NCBI GenBank assembly: GCA_039111635.1
Contig: JBCAQO010000007.1
Coordinates: forward strand, 2,480,001 to 2,544,000
Length of the DNA: 64,000 bases
Direction of reading: 5' to 3'
DNA from: Heterobasidion occidentale
Lineage: Eukaryota; Basidiomycota; Agaricomycetes; Russulales; Bondarzewiaceae
Part shown: in pieces, positions 1 through 10,609 of the stretch
How the letters are laid out: every line of letters begins with the position of its first letter
How positions within the stretch are numbered: the stretch's first letter is position 1
Program-made: the position numbers and the translations under genes
The notes under the pieces: generated by a model
Seen by the model: only the letters and a program-made list of their open reading frames with translations
Database searches by the model: none
Told to the model about the DNA's origin: nothing

Positions 1-228
1 CTTCGCCACCAAGGCCACATTCGTGATGGCGTGGACATGGATAATCATGAACACCTCAGAAACAATGGCCTTCGGGACAAGCCGTTCTTCAACGGGGCCA
101 CCTTGCGGCAATGATTCAGTGGCAATTAGTGGCATGAAGGCTGATCATGGACAAGCTTTACCTTACAATTTGGCTAACTAGACTTGATATTGGTACAGAG
201 AATACACGCCCCCAGAAATGTCCAAAAT

Positions 229-2850
229 CTATGTTAATCTACGGCGTACCCTGCGGTACTTCTCAATTTGTCCGTCGTTTGAAACGCAAGAGGCCCATCC
301 ACCAGATTTCTTCACGTCACTGATGCACCGTGCGACCCAATTCCCTATAAAGAGGTCGATTTCGCCTTCAGACATGGGATCAATGTCCGAGCTTGGGTCT
401 TCGATACCAGCTCGTGAGGAAAAGATGTGCCTTGCATCTCGACTCGAGTCAAAGGAAGTCGAGTTATCGAACCCAGCTGCAGTGAGGCTAGGGCATGAAC
501 GAATGCCCACATGCACCTCAGAACTGTCTAGATCATCAAGTATAAGATCATCATGTGGGCCTCTACGCCGTTTTCTTGAAGAGCCATTTGTTAACGCAAG
601 GGAATCAGAACAAGTCGCCGAATCAGGCTCTAGACACCGTGTCGGACAAGGATCCCGTGTCGATGAGACAAAGCCGACGGGAAGAGTCGACTCTGTCCAG
701 GCTTCATAAGACTGCGCTATGACGGAGATAGCGAATTTCCCCTGTTCTGGCGGTACCCCGTATATACGAGCTATGCTCTCGACGACCAGGTTGTATTTTA
801 AGTTTGTCAACGGGAGAAACAAGGGGCCTGCATGGCATGCGACGAAGTGGGGCTTCAGCTTCGAGACAATGGGCGGGAAAGCGTAGAACGGATATTCAGA
901 GAACACGGTGCCTGGCGAATCTTCGTCGTATGAGACACCTTTGTGAAGTGGAATAATACGATATTCGAATGTATCCACTCCATCGTAAATCTAATGTTCC
1001 AGTTAGAAGTTCAAAAAACGAGCCAATGACGGGAAGCACGTACATCCTCAATTGAAGAAAAGACGCTATCCATATCGAGAGGAACATCAACCCAGCGACT
1101 CCATAATTTCTCCATGATTTTCATCGAAGGCATCAACGTACAGTCACCAGATTCAAATAATTTGCGCCAGTCCTCCCTCACTGAGGACACCGAATTTCAG
1201 TGACAAGCGAGACGAGACGGAAAACCACACGCACAATAAACGGCGTTCTCAACGGTATTCAGCTCTATTGAATTGTATCTCATCCCCCAAGACCATTCGA
1301 GATGTGATAGCTACAACTTATTTCAGCGCATCATATTAAGGACCAGATGTTTACTAACCAAAGAGTGATCGGCCCTTTGACGTTCGTGCAGCATATGGTA
1401 CTGACGAATTGTCGATTCTGGTGCAGAATCTCCCGTGATAAAGCATTTTGTGAAGGAGGGAATAAGCTCTGCTTCTGAAAGGTCTGCAGCAAATCCATTT
1501 GCAGCATGACTTCGACATGAAATGATGTCCAGATGCGCATCAGAAGTATCTGGGTTATCAAGATCGTCGTCAGGGTTTTTTGAAGGGCTAGATGGACACG
1601 CGAAGGAATCAGGGCAGGCTGTGGTGTTAGTCTCCAGGCGTCGGGCCAAGCGAATAGTCCGTGGGGAAGAGACGAATTTGACGGGGGTGGATGAATTTTT
1701 CCAGGCTCCATAAGACTGGGCTATCGCGGAGATAGCAAATTTTCCCTGTTCTAACGATACTCCGTATATGCGAGATATACTCTTGGCTGACAAGTCATAG
1801 TGTATGGACGACAAAGGGAGGAGTAGGGGGCCCGCGTGACATGCGACAAAGTGAGGCTTCAGCTTTGAGACAATAGGCGGCAGGGTATAGAACGGAAATG
1901 TGGAGGATACGTCGCCTGTCGGGTTTCCGGCGTATGAGGCATCTTTATGAAGTGGGATGACGTGATATTCGAAGGTATCATCTCCCTCGTAGAGCTAAAA
2001 GTTTTGATTAGAGAACAAATGATGATACGACCGGTCAATGTAGGAAATCACGTACATCTTCGATTGAAGGCACGCTGTCAAGATCGAGGGGAACGTCAAA
2101 CCAGCGATCCCACAACTTCTCCATGATTTCCATCGAAGGCATCAGCGTACAGTGACCAGATTCGAACAAATTCAGCCAATCTTGACTCACTGAGCATGCC
2201 TATCATCAGGTGCAAGCTGAACGAGCGATGGAAACCACGCGCACGGTAAAGAGTATTCTCATCGGTATCCACTTCCATCGAATCATATTCCATACCCCAA
2301 GACCATTCTAGATGTGATAGCTACAACACATCTCAGCGCATCATGCAGTGCAGAGACAGACGGGGACTGACCAAAGGGTGATTGATCCATTGACGTTCGT
2401 GGAGCATATGATACCGATAGATTGACGATTCTGGGACAGAAACTCCCGTGATAAGACATTTCGGCAATGTTAGAATAGGCTCTTCTATGATTTGTGGGGA
2501 AAAGGGAGGATTCCCTTCTTCTGGAGCTTCTGGGATGTCCGCAGTCGGGGATGAGGATCGTTTATTCGATCTGACGTCCGTATGTTCAGGCCGTGTACAA
2601 GAGAATCAACAACAGCAAGCGGACTTACCACGTAGAGGTTGTGTGAAGCGTGAGATGATCTTCTGGAATGACAGGTACATTTTCTCGAATATGCAGAGTA
2701 GAAGATGGGCAAGGCGTCAAGTCGTAAAGGCTTCCTCGGCGTTGGAGGAGGTGCGAACTGCGTTCAGCAGCCGTGCTCCAAGCCTCAGGTGGTGTGTGCC
2801 ACCGATTGTCACGTGCAGTACTATGCTTATGTAGCTTTCATTAGAAAAAC
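229..2850 (-). CDS. HNH-nuclease-like protein with an in-frame internal duplication
   Basis: Splicing by eye gives one minus-strand frame in which the same module occurs twice, about 1 kb apart. Each copy has a C-x-ITG entry (LPKCLITG near 2450, FTKCFITG near 1435), LSHLEWSWGM, a short exon ending in LFESG, then FEYxxIPLHK, PHFVACHAGPL, RIYGV, EQGKFAI and a serine-rich tail. This order matches the HNH-type proteins that are expanded in Agaricomycetes. In the LFESG exon the usual histidine position reads D-W, so nuclease activity is doubtful. Supporting introns are 991-1043, 1181-1234, 1311-1358 and 1995-2055, all GT..AG and at the same places in both copies. The natural C-terminus is at 229. 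The copy-2 tail runs straight into the second C-x-ITG instead of ending. The 5' end is uncertain: an exon with TPPEAWSTAAERSS near 2800 looks N-terminal but has no ATG in frame. Function unknown. Confidence 0.6.
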
Positions 2851-3110
2851 GACCCTTTGACCGCCATGCGAGACAATGTCATTTCTGAGTGATAACAGTG
2901 AAGGTTGTTTCATAAATGATATATGCTAACTAGAAGTATATCCCAAGACACAAGCCAGGATCGAAAGGCGTATTGCTGAGCGCGATATTAATTACGAGAG
3001 ACAATACAACAACTTGATAGTCCGGCTATAAAAACACTGTTTAACAGCGTTCGCATGCATCGTACATATTAATGACACCACGGATGCGCCAACCCGAGCT
3101 GCTGTATGCC

Positions 3111-6100
3111 TCATCGGTGGTAGGGCGTCTGCGATGGCGCGCCGGGTGGAGCGTGCATTTGTCGAAGTCGAAAATAAGCATCCCACTGGTCTAAGCTGCC
3201 GTACATTGCACATCGAACGTCCACGAGTCAGCGACAGAAACAATCACAAAAACAAAAGGGACGAAGCTGAACTGCAATCAACGTACCAGAAGGAAGTCGG
3301 CACACCATTCCACGTCGCCAATATGCCATCGTGAGCCTGCACTGGTTCGCTGAAGCCAAGGCGATGCTGTGAGGCCACCGGAGCCGGAAAGTTAGCTTCA
3401 ATGTGCGCGGGGCCCGATAGTTGCTGGCTTGCCCTATTCGCAAACGACTCAGGAAGAGGTGTATTAGGCAAGAACCTTGGGGCAAAGCTATACGCGTTTG
3501 CCGTCGGCGCCAAGGCCGGGGCTTGTTCTTCAGCGGTCGGTTTGAGGGAAGAAGTGTATTCCACGCGGCGTCAGAAGGGGCGTCACGAGCGACCATAGAT
3601 GGCAAGTCGCTGTACTCGGGATACAAGGCGTTCGCGCTGACAGCATTGTAAGGGGTCCTTTGGCCCATCCTTGGAGGGTCGACGATGGCGGCACGGGGGA
3701 GTTTCAAGCCGTTCCAGTTTGGCGGTGGTCGCAATTCTTCAGGAGAGGCATAGCCTGTCATATTGGATTTGGCACTCGTAGAAGCAGAAATGTAGGCTTC
3801 GCGAGAAATGATCGCCTCTTGGTGAGAAGGTGCGGGATCGCCAACGGGAGTCACTGAGGGCGTGTCCTGATTATGACCAGCGCAGTTGATCAACTCGGCC
3901 AAAACATCCCTTCCATTATCGTGAGTAAGCAACGGCGAAGCGAGAGATCCATAGAGAGATTTACCGCATCCTGCCCGCGTCATGCCATCTGCACTTGGGC
4001 ACTTAGCGGTGCACAAGGCGATGGGACAGCAACAAAGGAGCTCACCTCACTTCGGCTTCTTTCAAAATCTGTAGACTTGTGCGCGCAGTGATCAGCTCTG
4101 AGATTGGATCATGGCAGGGTTCTCTCGCTTCATTCCTAGGACGTTGATGGCCAATACCACACCAGATATGAATGCAATTGCCTGCGGAAGATCAGAAGTT
4201 TATTCATGAGGAGCGATATGACACGCACCTGTTGGAGTGGGCCCGCGGCCCGATGTTCCTTTGCCGTTCGATCAGTATCATACGAATGCTTGACCGTGCG
4301 GCGTTGATACAGATTCCAAGTGAGGTACTAGCGATTGGAGACTCAGTGGTCCTCGTGCTAATGGACGGTCTGTGCAAGTGAATCTGAGCGGCATGATAGA
4401 TACAACGAAGAAAAGCAGAGCTGTCGGTGTAGGCGTCATTTAGTGATGGGTCCCACTGTACTATTTGAAGAGTGCGATGTCAGCAGACCATATGGAACAG
4501 ACAAGGGAGCTGGCGCACAATGACTGGGAATAGACTCTAGCCAATTGTTGAGATCCGAGTCAAACTTTAAGACTGCTCGCTGCTCCCAATCAGGTCCATG
4601 GAATCTATAGAGACTTTTGGATTTATTAGTCTGATACTATTGTCATAAATTCCAAGCTGTCAGTCACGTCCAATCAGGTTTCATAGATGCACTGACAATT
4701 GTTCGAAGGGTACGCGCGTGTATTTGTGTGAGCCGCAGGGTTAGGGAGAAGGTTGTGACTGTTGATGGTACGCCCGGCGGCTGTTTGAACCCTTGCTAGG
4801 GTCCGAATGCACCCAAAATTCGTCGTCACATTCTGTTGGGAAGTCGAGATCATATCTGGCAAAAATTCCAATCAATCAACGAAGAAGCACTACTGACACT
4901 TGCTCGCACTCACTCTTCTTCCAGAATCCCACGGTCGGCCCAAATAAGAGCTCAACGCCACGTCTTCGAACATCAGGACCCTGAAAACTTGTCAGTTCAC
5001 GGCCAGGTCAACGACAACGGTGCTGACCAGAACGCGCGTTTCCAAAGCTCATCTCGCACAGTTGTTTCGGCCTTATATGCCCTTTTCCTATGTGCGCCCA
5101 CGTCGACTGCGAGATGAAGACCGACGCCGGCAGTCACCCAAGCCGCTTGTGACTGTGACCCGTACAGGTATAGAACAGTAATCTGTGTTGTGTCGAATGA
5201 TTAGATTCAATGATCACGCAACGGGGATACGGCATGGACACTGACCGCGTGGATTTGCAAATCGTACAGAGTTGGTATGCTCACCACAGATTTCTGTGCC
5301 ACCTCGACCTGCGAAAACCACTTGTAACCGGCCGAATACCAGTCACTTGCCCTCTCCAGTACAACCCGTGTGTCGTCCAGATATCTGGCACCGACCGCGC
5401 AGACCAGCAGTAGAATCTTCCCAAATTGTGCATCAGTAAGATGGTGAGCGTCAGCTACAGATTTCTCGAATGTAGGTCGGTGGAGGAGAGGTAGAAAAGT
5501 GTTGATGTGCTGGAAGTATACGTCCACAAGCCTGTGAAGGAGGTCATCCTCAGGGAAGCGATACGGATAGTGCCTATTGTCGTCCCCGATATGCTCCCAC
5601 TGCACCAGTTCTGATAAGTAGACAAATATATATATAGAGAGAGAGAGACAAGACAAGACGAACTGGGTACTGTTTTGGGGCTTGAGCGCTAGCGGTCGAT
5701 GATAAAGGATCCAAGTTATCACGTTCGTGCGGCTCGCCCGAATAGTTGGACTTCACATCGACGGCCCTCTGGAGTAATCGGGCATCACTTGATTTCCCCA
5801 GCCAGAGGCTGCGAAGAGGATAAAGAGACAGGGCTTCGAGTTTTTCCATGATCTGTGGCGACATGCCGTATTCGTATTCTTCGTCGCTGGGGTCGGGATC
5901 TCGATCGTTGATGGGTGCTGAAGCCCCAGCGAATGGCAAGCGATCGATGGACCGTGGATGATCGAAGTTCTGAATTTGTGCTGCCCCCGGCATCGTCGTC
6001 ATTTCTAACGAATTGTTGTGGAATTCCCTGGGGGTTGTTGTCGTACGGACGTCCAACTCGGCATCGACATCGGTGTCCGGAAACGCCTGCATATTTTCTT

Positions 6101-6780
6101 ATTCATAAATGCACTAAGTCAACGTCGATGAAGACGCACCTTCTTGAGGAGGCCCTCCATGGACTGGATTCGCGCTACTAGACCATTTACATACCCTTGC
6201 ATGCCTTCTGCATCTAGAGCAAGTTTCCCTTTCTTCGGCTCCTTCGCGATTCGACGTTTCTAGATAGACGGTCATGTCATTCCAATGAACAATGCCAGAA
6301 ACAAAAAGAAAACGAATCGGCATACCCCTACCGAGCCTGACCTCGAACTCGGACTGTGCCAGTATCAGCGTCAACTCCGAGCACACTCCAAGTTACAATC
6401 CGAGATCAGAGGTAGAACGCCGAGCTCTGCCAGAAAAGATTGGGACGACCGACTCACCTTGACGTACAGATAAGTGCATTCTGTATTGAACGAGATGCAA
6501 TTGGAGCAGCGGTGGCCTGGTTGTTCCATCCCATCGCCTGAGAAATCATGTCTAGTCAGAAAGTCTTCCGTCAGAGCAAGCGAATGTCGTCTCTCACAGC
6601 GAACTAGACCCGAGATCGACGATTTGCGAGATCGGTGAGATCAGGGCAAGGAGTCAAGACATGTGACAAACCTTTCTTCTGCCTGCACCGGTCACACGCC
6701 TTTTGGGTTTGCTGCCTTTTCTTTTTCACGGTTCGAGAGATGCTTAGTATTGGGTCAGATGAATCTTCTGCAGAAGACAT
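3111..6780 (-). CDS. Zn2Cys6 fungal-specific transcription factor (fungal_trans), with frame breaks
   Basis: Predicted nuclear DNA-binding regulator. The ATG at 6780 (MSSAEDSSDP) leads to a basic stretch and a complete binuclear zinc cluster: ACDRCRQKK, VRCDG, then RCSN-C and TEC, spacing CX2CX6CX9CX2CX6C. It is followed by the dimerisation linker GYVNGLVARIQSMEGLLKK and a long fungal_trans domain: FPEDDLLHRLVDVYF, LPLLHRPTFEKSV, LLLVCAVGARY, LGRPYDLDFPTECDDEFW, GPDWEQR and RWHDAGRMRDVLAEL. The C-terminus is WNGVPTSFC-LDQWDAYF, stop at 3111. At least ten short introns are needed, for example 6604-6671, 6538-6597, 6462-6262 (reading downwards), 6087-6139, 5611-5659 and 5183-5245. Family motifs change frame three times, always as if one base were missing, near 4790, 4115 and 3560. 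Either the gene is recently dead or the assembly lost bases. The family assignment is firm; activity is not. Confidence 0.85.
6598..6603 (-). other. 6-nt micro-exon inside the Zn2Cys6 codons
   Basis: The six bases TTCGCT (minus strand) lie between two GT..AG introns, 6604-6671 (donor GTTTGT, acceptor TCTAG) and 6538-6597 (donor GTGAGA, branch-like CTGAC, acceptor CTCAG). Using them restores the third zinc-binding cysteine: the exon before ends AAG AAA G, and the joined codons read K-K-V-R-C-D-G. Skipping the micro-exon stays in frame but loses V-R-C, leaving five of six cysteines. Confidence 0.8.
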
Positions 6781-9700
6781 AGTCGCTGGATGCTGGAGAC
6801 AGGAGAATTGACTGGATGATAGAGAGAGGCGCACTGAAGTCACCGTCGTCGTCGGTCGATGGCAGTATTAATAGGGATGTGAGTGACAAATCCATGGAAC
6901 ATAAGCGCTCCGTACAGCCAGTCCTGATCATTACGTAGACCCTTCACGGATTGTTTTCCGGGCGCCATAGAACTGAAATTTCTACGACATAACGTCTGAG
7001 CAACCCCAAAAAGATGAAACATTCGAAGGCTGGCGACATTGATCCTCGGGGGGAACCCTGCGTATCCTTGCCATAGAATCCGCGAATTGCACGCGTCTTC
7101 TGAGTGGGGGCTAGAGCAAGTCTTGCGGTGTAAACTCCATCACGTTATACATTGCTACCAACGATGCATTTATAATATTCTGGGTCCACTGAACGTTTGT
7201 ATCGTCCGATGCTCCGTCCTGCGATTCAAAACTTTTCATGGTCAGTGCATCTCGGGCTTGGCGCACGTTGGACGATGTCCATACTTGGATTGGTGACACA
7301 AATGGCGTCGGCACCGACCACCCTGATCAGCGCAACTGAACATGTTATGCAGAGACATGACGTACCACGAAAGGCATCGCGATATCGAGGTAACCAGAAC
7401 TCTTACTGTAAATCAATGGAATCGTTGGAGCCTTACCCGTCATCCGAGGGTTCGAAATCTATTCGAAGCGATGTTCCGGCTCTTGCGTGCCCCCAGCCTG
7501 AGTTCAAGAGGCAACCCGGTTGTCGTGACAGAGTGGCGGTTACCTGCCTCCGATGTACTTTGTCGAATCAAAATTTGTTGCACGGGAACCAACTCCACCC
7601 TTCGGTCGTTTCAATCTCCATTTCGAGTGAAATCTGCATGCAGTGGCATCGGGGGGCTACAGCGATGGGCATTAGGCGACATCTTCCGGTAACTGTAGAG
7701 CGGAGCAAAGAGGTGTAACCCCAACCCTGACGATGAATGCTGACATCACTTCCTTGCCAAGTCGACGTCGCTCGACATTTTCACCTCCCACCCTTGTTGC
7801 CAACGCTCCATCCTTTCCCCCTCTTCGCCTTCGGGCCAATAATGTATGTGAAGCACTGAGCTGAAATATTCTAACTTGTCACTGAATGCTCTAGGTTTCT
7901 ATCAACAGGAAACAGACTCTCCGGCTGACATACGTGGTTAGCTCTACCCTCGACTCATCTCAGTTGTCTTCTGCGCCGTGCCCGTGTCTTCCCTGCTTCC
8001 TCGCCCGAGCACTACCGCTCTGAAAATTTTCGGCTTCCCTCCGACTCTCCAGATTTGAGGATACGTCATCAGCACTTGCATGCTAGATCGGCGCGGATCT
8101 TCGCCCTTTCCAAATCCATCGCTCGTCAATGTCGCCCGGCGGCTGGGGACACCGGTATGTGTTTAACCTAATCTGACCTATGCGGGTCTTCATTTGGACA
8201 AATGAAATCTGGAGAAGCCTCCACAACGGCTTTCGTGTCTGCTCCCCAAATCTTCACGACACGTACTTCCCGCCTGCTCATAGCACTTGGATCATGCTGG
8301 ATGTGAGCTGGCGAGCGGACGGACACATTGTCAGCTCCACCATGCGCTGACTATGTCTCCGCCGTATTTTCGCAGCGCATACATTCAGCATCTCCATTGA
8401 CGGCAGTGACGCCATGGGACGGCGCGAAACGCACTGCAGCGACCGGCCTCGACTGGTTCCAGCCGGGTCCGATCTGCGCCCGTCTCCGCCGGTGCTCTCG
8501 CTCGTCGACGCAGCCGTCGGTGGTGCAGATCTCAGGCTTGCCTGGGCCCGGAGCGCGACGCAGCCGCTTGGCGTTTCAAGTCTCTCTTCCGGCTCAAGAG
8601 CGCGCTAAGGCTTCCACTAAACCGACTATATATAGGGCGACTTGCGAGCCCGTCCCCTCCCTCGTGCCTGTCCACGGCCCCGCATCGGCGCTGTGCTCCT
8701 CGCTCGCTACCGAAGCCATCCCCACCGCGCGCTAGTCCTGCTCCCGATCGTTCTGATCGCGTTGCACATCGTCTGATCTGTGTCTGATCAGCAATGCCAC
8801 GCCATGCAGTTTCGACTTACAGGTGAGGAGCTTTGCGGATGAAACGGTGAGTGAGCGGTGTTGAGTCAACGGCGCGCACGTGCCATGAGTCCGCCGCGAA
8901 TACCTTTCGCGTCCTTCCCTCGTGGTCGTCTGCAGACTAGCGACGGCTTGGGTCCCTCTCTTCCTCTCCCTTTTCGCGCTGCGACTCTTGATTGAATCGT
9001 GCCATGTACACCTTGTCGACAGAGGCAACGAGCCCGCGGAACTTAGAAAAGCAGGATGGGTGCGTACTTGCATGGATTCATCGTCGATCGTCGTTTTGCG
9101 ATTCTTTTCCTGCATATATGCCTTTTTCGTACGTCCAATTGAGATTAGCTGAGGGCACCGTAAGGCGCTCGCAATGACTGTGTAAGCTCTGCTCGTGTGT
9201 TGGTCGTCGCGTCCTCTCGTCTCCTTATCGCGACTATATGCACCACCTTCGGCGTCCCCGCTTCTCCCGCCCTGCACAGCTGTCATGATTTATGCCATCT
9301 AGCGCTCTCCATCGCTCGCGGCCTTTCCACAACTCGAGGCCAGAAGGGAGAGACCGGGACGCGCCGTCTCAAGCTCCGAGAATGGTTCGTCACATAGATA
9401 TCCCTTCCTCCATGCCTGTTTCCTTTTCTCTACCCTATCTCATCTCCGAAAGGTCATCTTCGCGACGTGATGATGCACAGAGTGAGTTCAGAGTCCTGGC
9501 TCACTGACCCGGCGACCAATCAAATCCGCCGCTTTTCCTTCTGTCGAGATGGGTGTCCACGTATTTGGCTCCCTACTCAGCGCCCGCGTCTTGTCTCGGA
9601 TCGACAGAACGTTTCGGTGTAAGTTGATTGTATGCGCACTTCGAGGCGAGTGGTCCGTAGTTCTGCCTATTGTGCTGTTCCGGGCTAGACGGATATAGTG

Positions 9701-10209
9701 GAGGCGTTAATGCATGATCGTGCGCCGCATCTGGTGATGAGTGTCCGAGTCGCTCTCCTTGTGAGAACTCGCAGGTGATCGCAGGCGATCGCGCATATAC
9801 GAGGTTAACAGCCCGGTTTTGTTTTCGGCGGATTGGATGAAGAGCTAAGCACCCGCGGTGAGCATTTCACGCTTCGTCAAGCTGCGAATGGGAAGGAGGA
9901 CCTGCTCATGGGCGGCTTTTGCCGCGTGTGAGGCTACCAGAATTCCGATGAAGCAACATGAATCAGACCGCGGATGTCGGTGCGACGTCGTGTCTTGGCT
10001 GGGGAGATTCAAATGCGTGGACATGCGTCTTACTCGCCAGTGTGCCGTCTGAGTCGATCGATCGACAAGGCAGACGACTGGTGCGCCATTTACCGCACTT
10101 CGGGGCCTCTAGATACTGCGTCAACGATATAAAGGCGTTGGGCGTGTATGGCAACAGGGACTGGACTGCTCATTTTGCAATCGGATGCCGCGCTTTGACA
10201 TAAGCGGCA
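6781..10209. other. Region without a supportable gene
   Basis: Only short, overlapping open frames occur, with no family motif, and none can be linked convincingly by introns. On the minus strand near 7000-7500 there are scraps such as a TTGLPLELRLG-like stretch, which might be decayed coding sequence. A TATATATA-type element at about 8624-8632 lies in a GC-rich context and could be a promoter with no recognised gene behind it. Composition is mostly host-like. Confidence 0.4.
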
Positions 10210-10609
10210 TGGCATATGACCCCAGAAACCCCTCGTTCGAATATTTATAATTGAAATTTCAACTTTCAGCACCAGTAAATGCACCAGCCAGGTCTGGCAT
10301 TCCACAAGTGAGGTATGGAATAATACTAGCAAGGTATGAAATATAGATATTGGCAGTGACTGGTGCACCATAGCCCAAGGAGTGTTATTTGTGCAAATAC
10401 TAGCTATGTATTTTTGAAAAGGCTAGGGCACCTATGTACAAGCTAGTGTATCCAATTGGGCAGGGTATGTTCAGCTGTGTATGGCTGAGTGAGTGCTGGG
10501 CAGCACAAAGGCTCTGATGGTCATGCCTTTATATACTGAGCAGTGCAAAACAACTAGTGGGTTTATTATTATTATTATTAACATTTTCATTAGCTTTATA
10601 TCTAGTCAT
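10210..10609. repeat. AT-rich unidentified repeat-like segment ending in a TTA microsatellite
   Basis: About 400 bases, much richer in AT than the sequence to the left, without coding capacity. It ends in a run of TTA/ATT triplets (about 10564-10580) just before the terminus of the long LTR. A short interspersed element or older LTR fragment is possible; I cannot identify it. Confidence 0.3.

Noticed and set aside
218..709. 163-codon plus-strand frame
   Set aside because: It is antisense to the HNH-like gene, whose minus-strand reading has family motifs and matching introns.
8328..9286. Overlapping frames on both strands near a TATA-like element
   Set aside because: No domain, no consistent exon chain, and codon use gives no preferred frame.
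6781..10209. tRNA or snRNA genes
   Set aside because: I scanned for A/B box pairs and cloverleaf arms and for C/D box motifs by eye and found none convincing; a covariance-model scan would be needed to exclude them.
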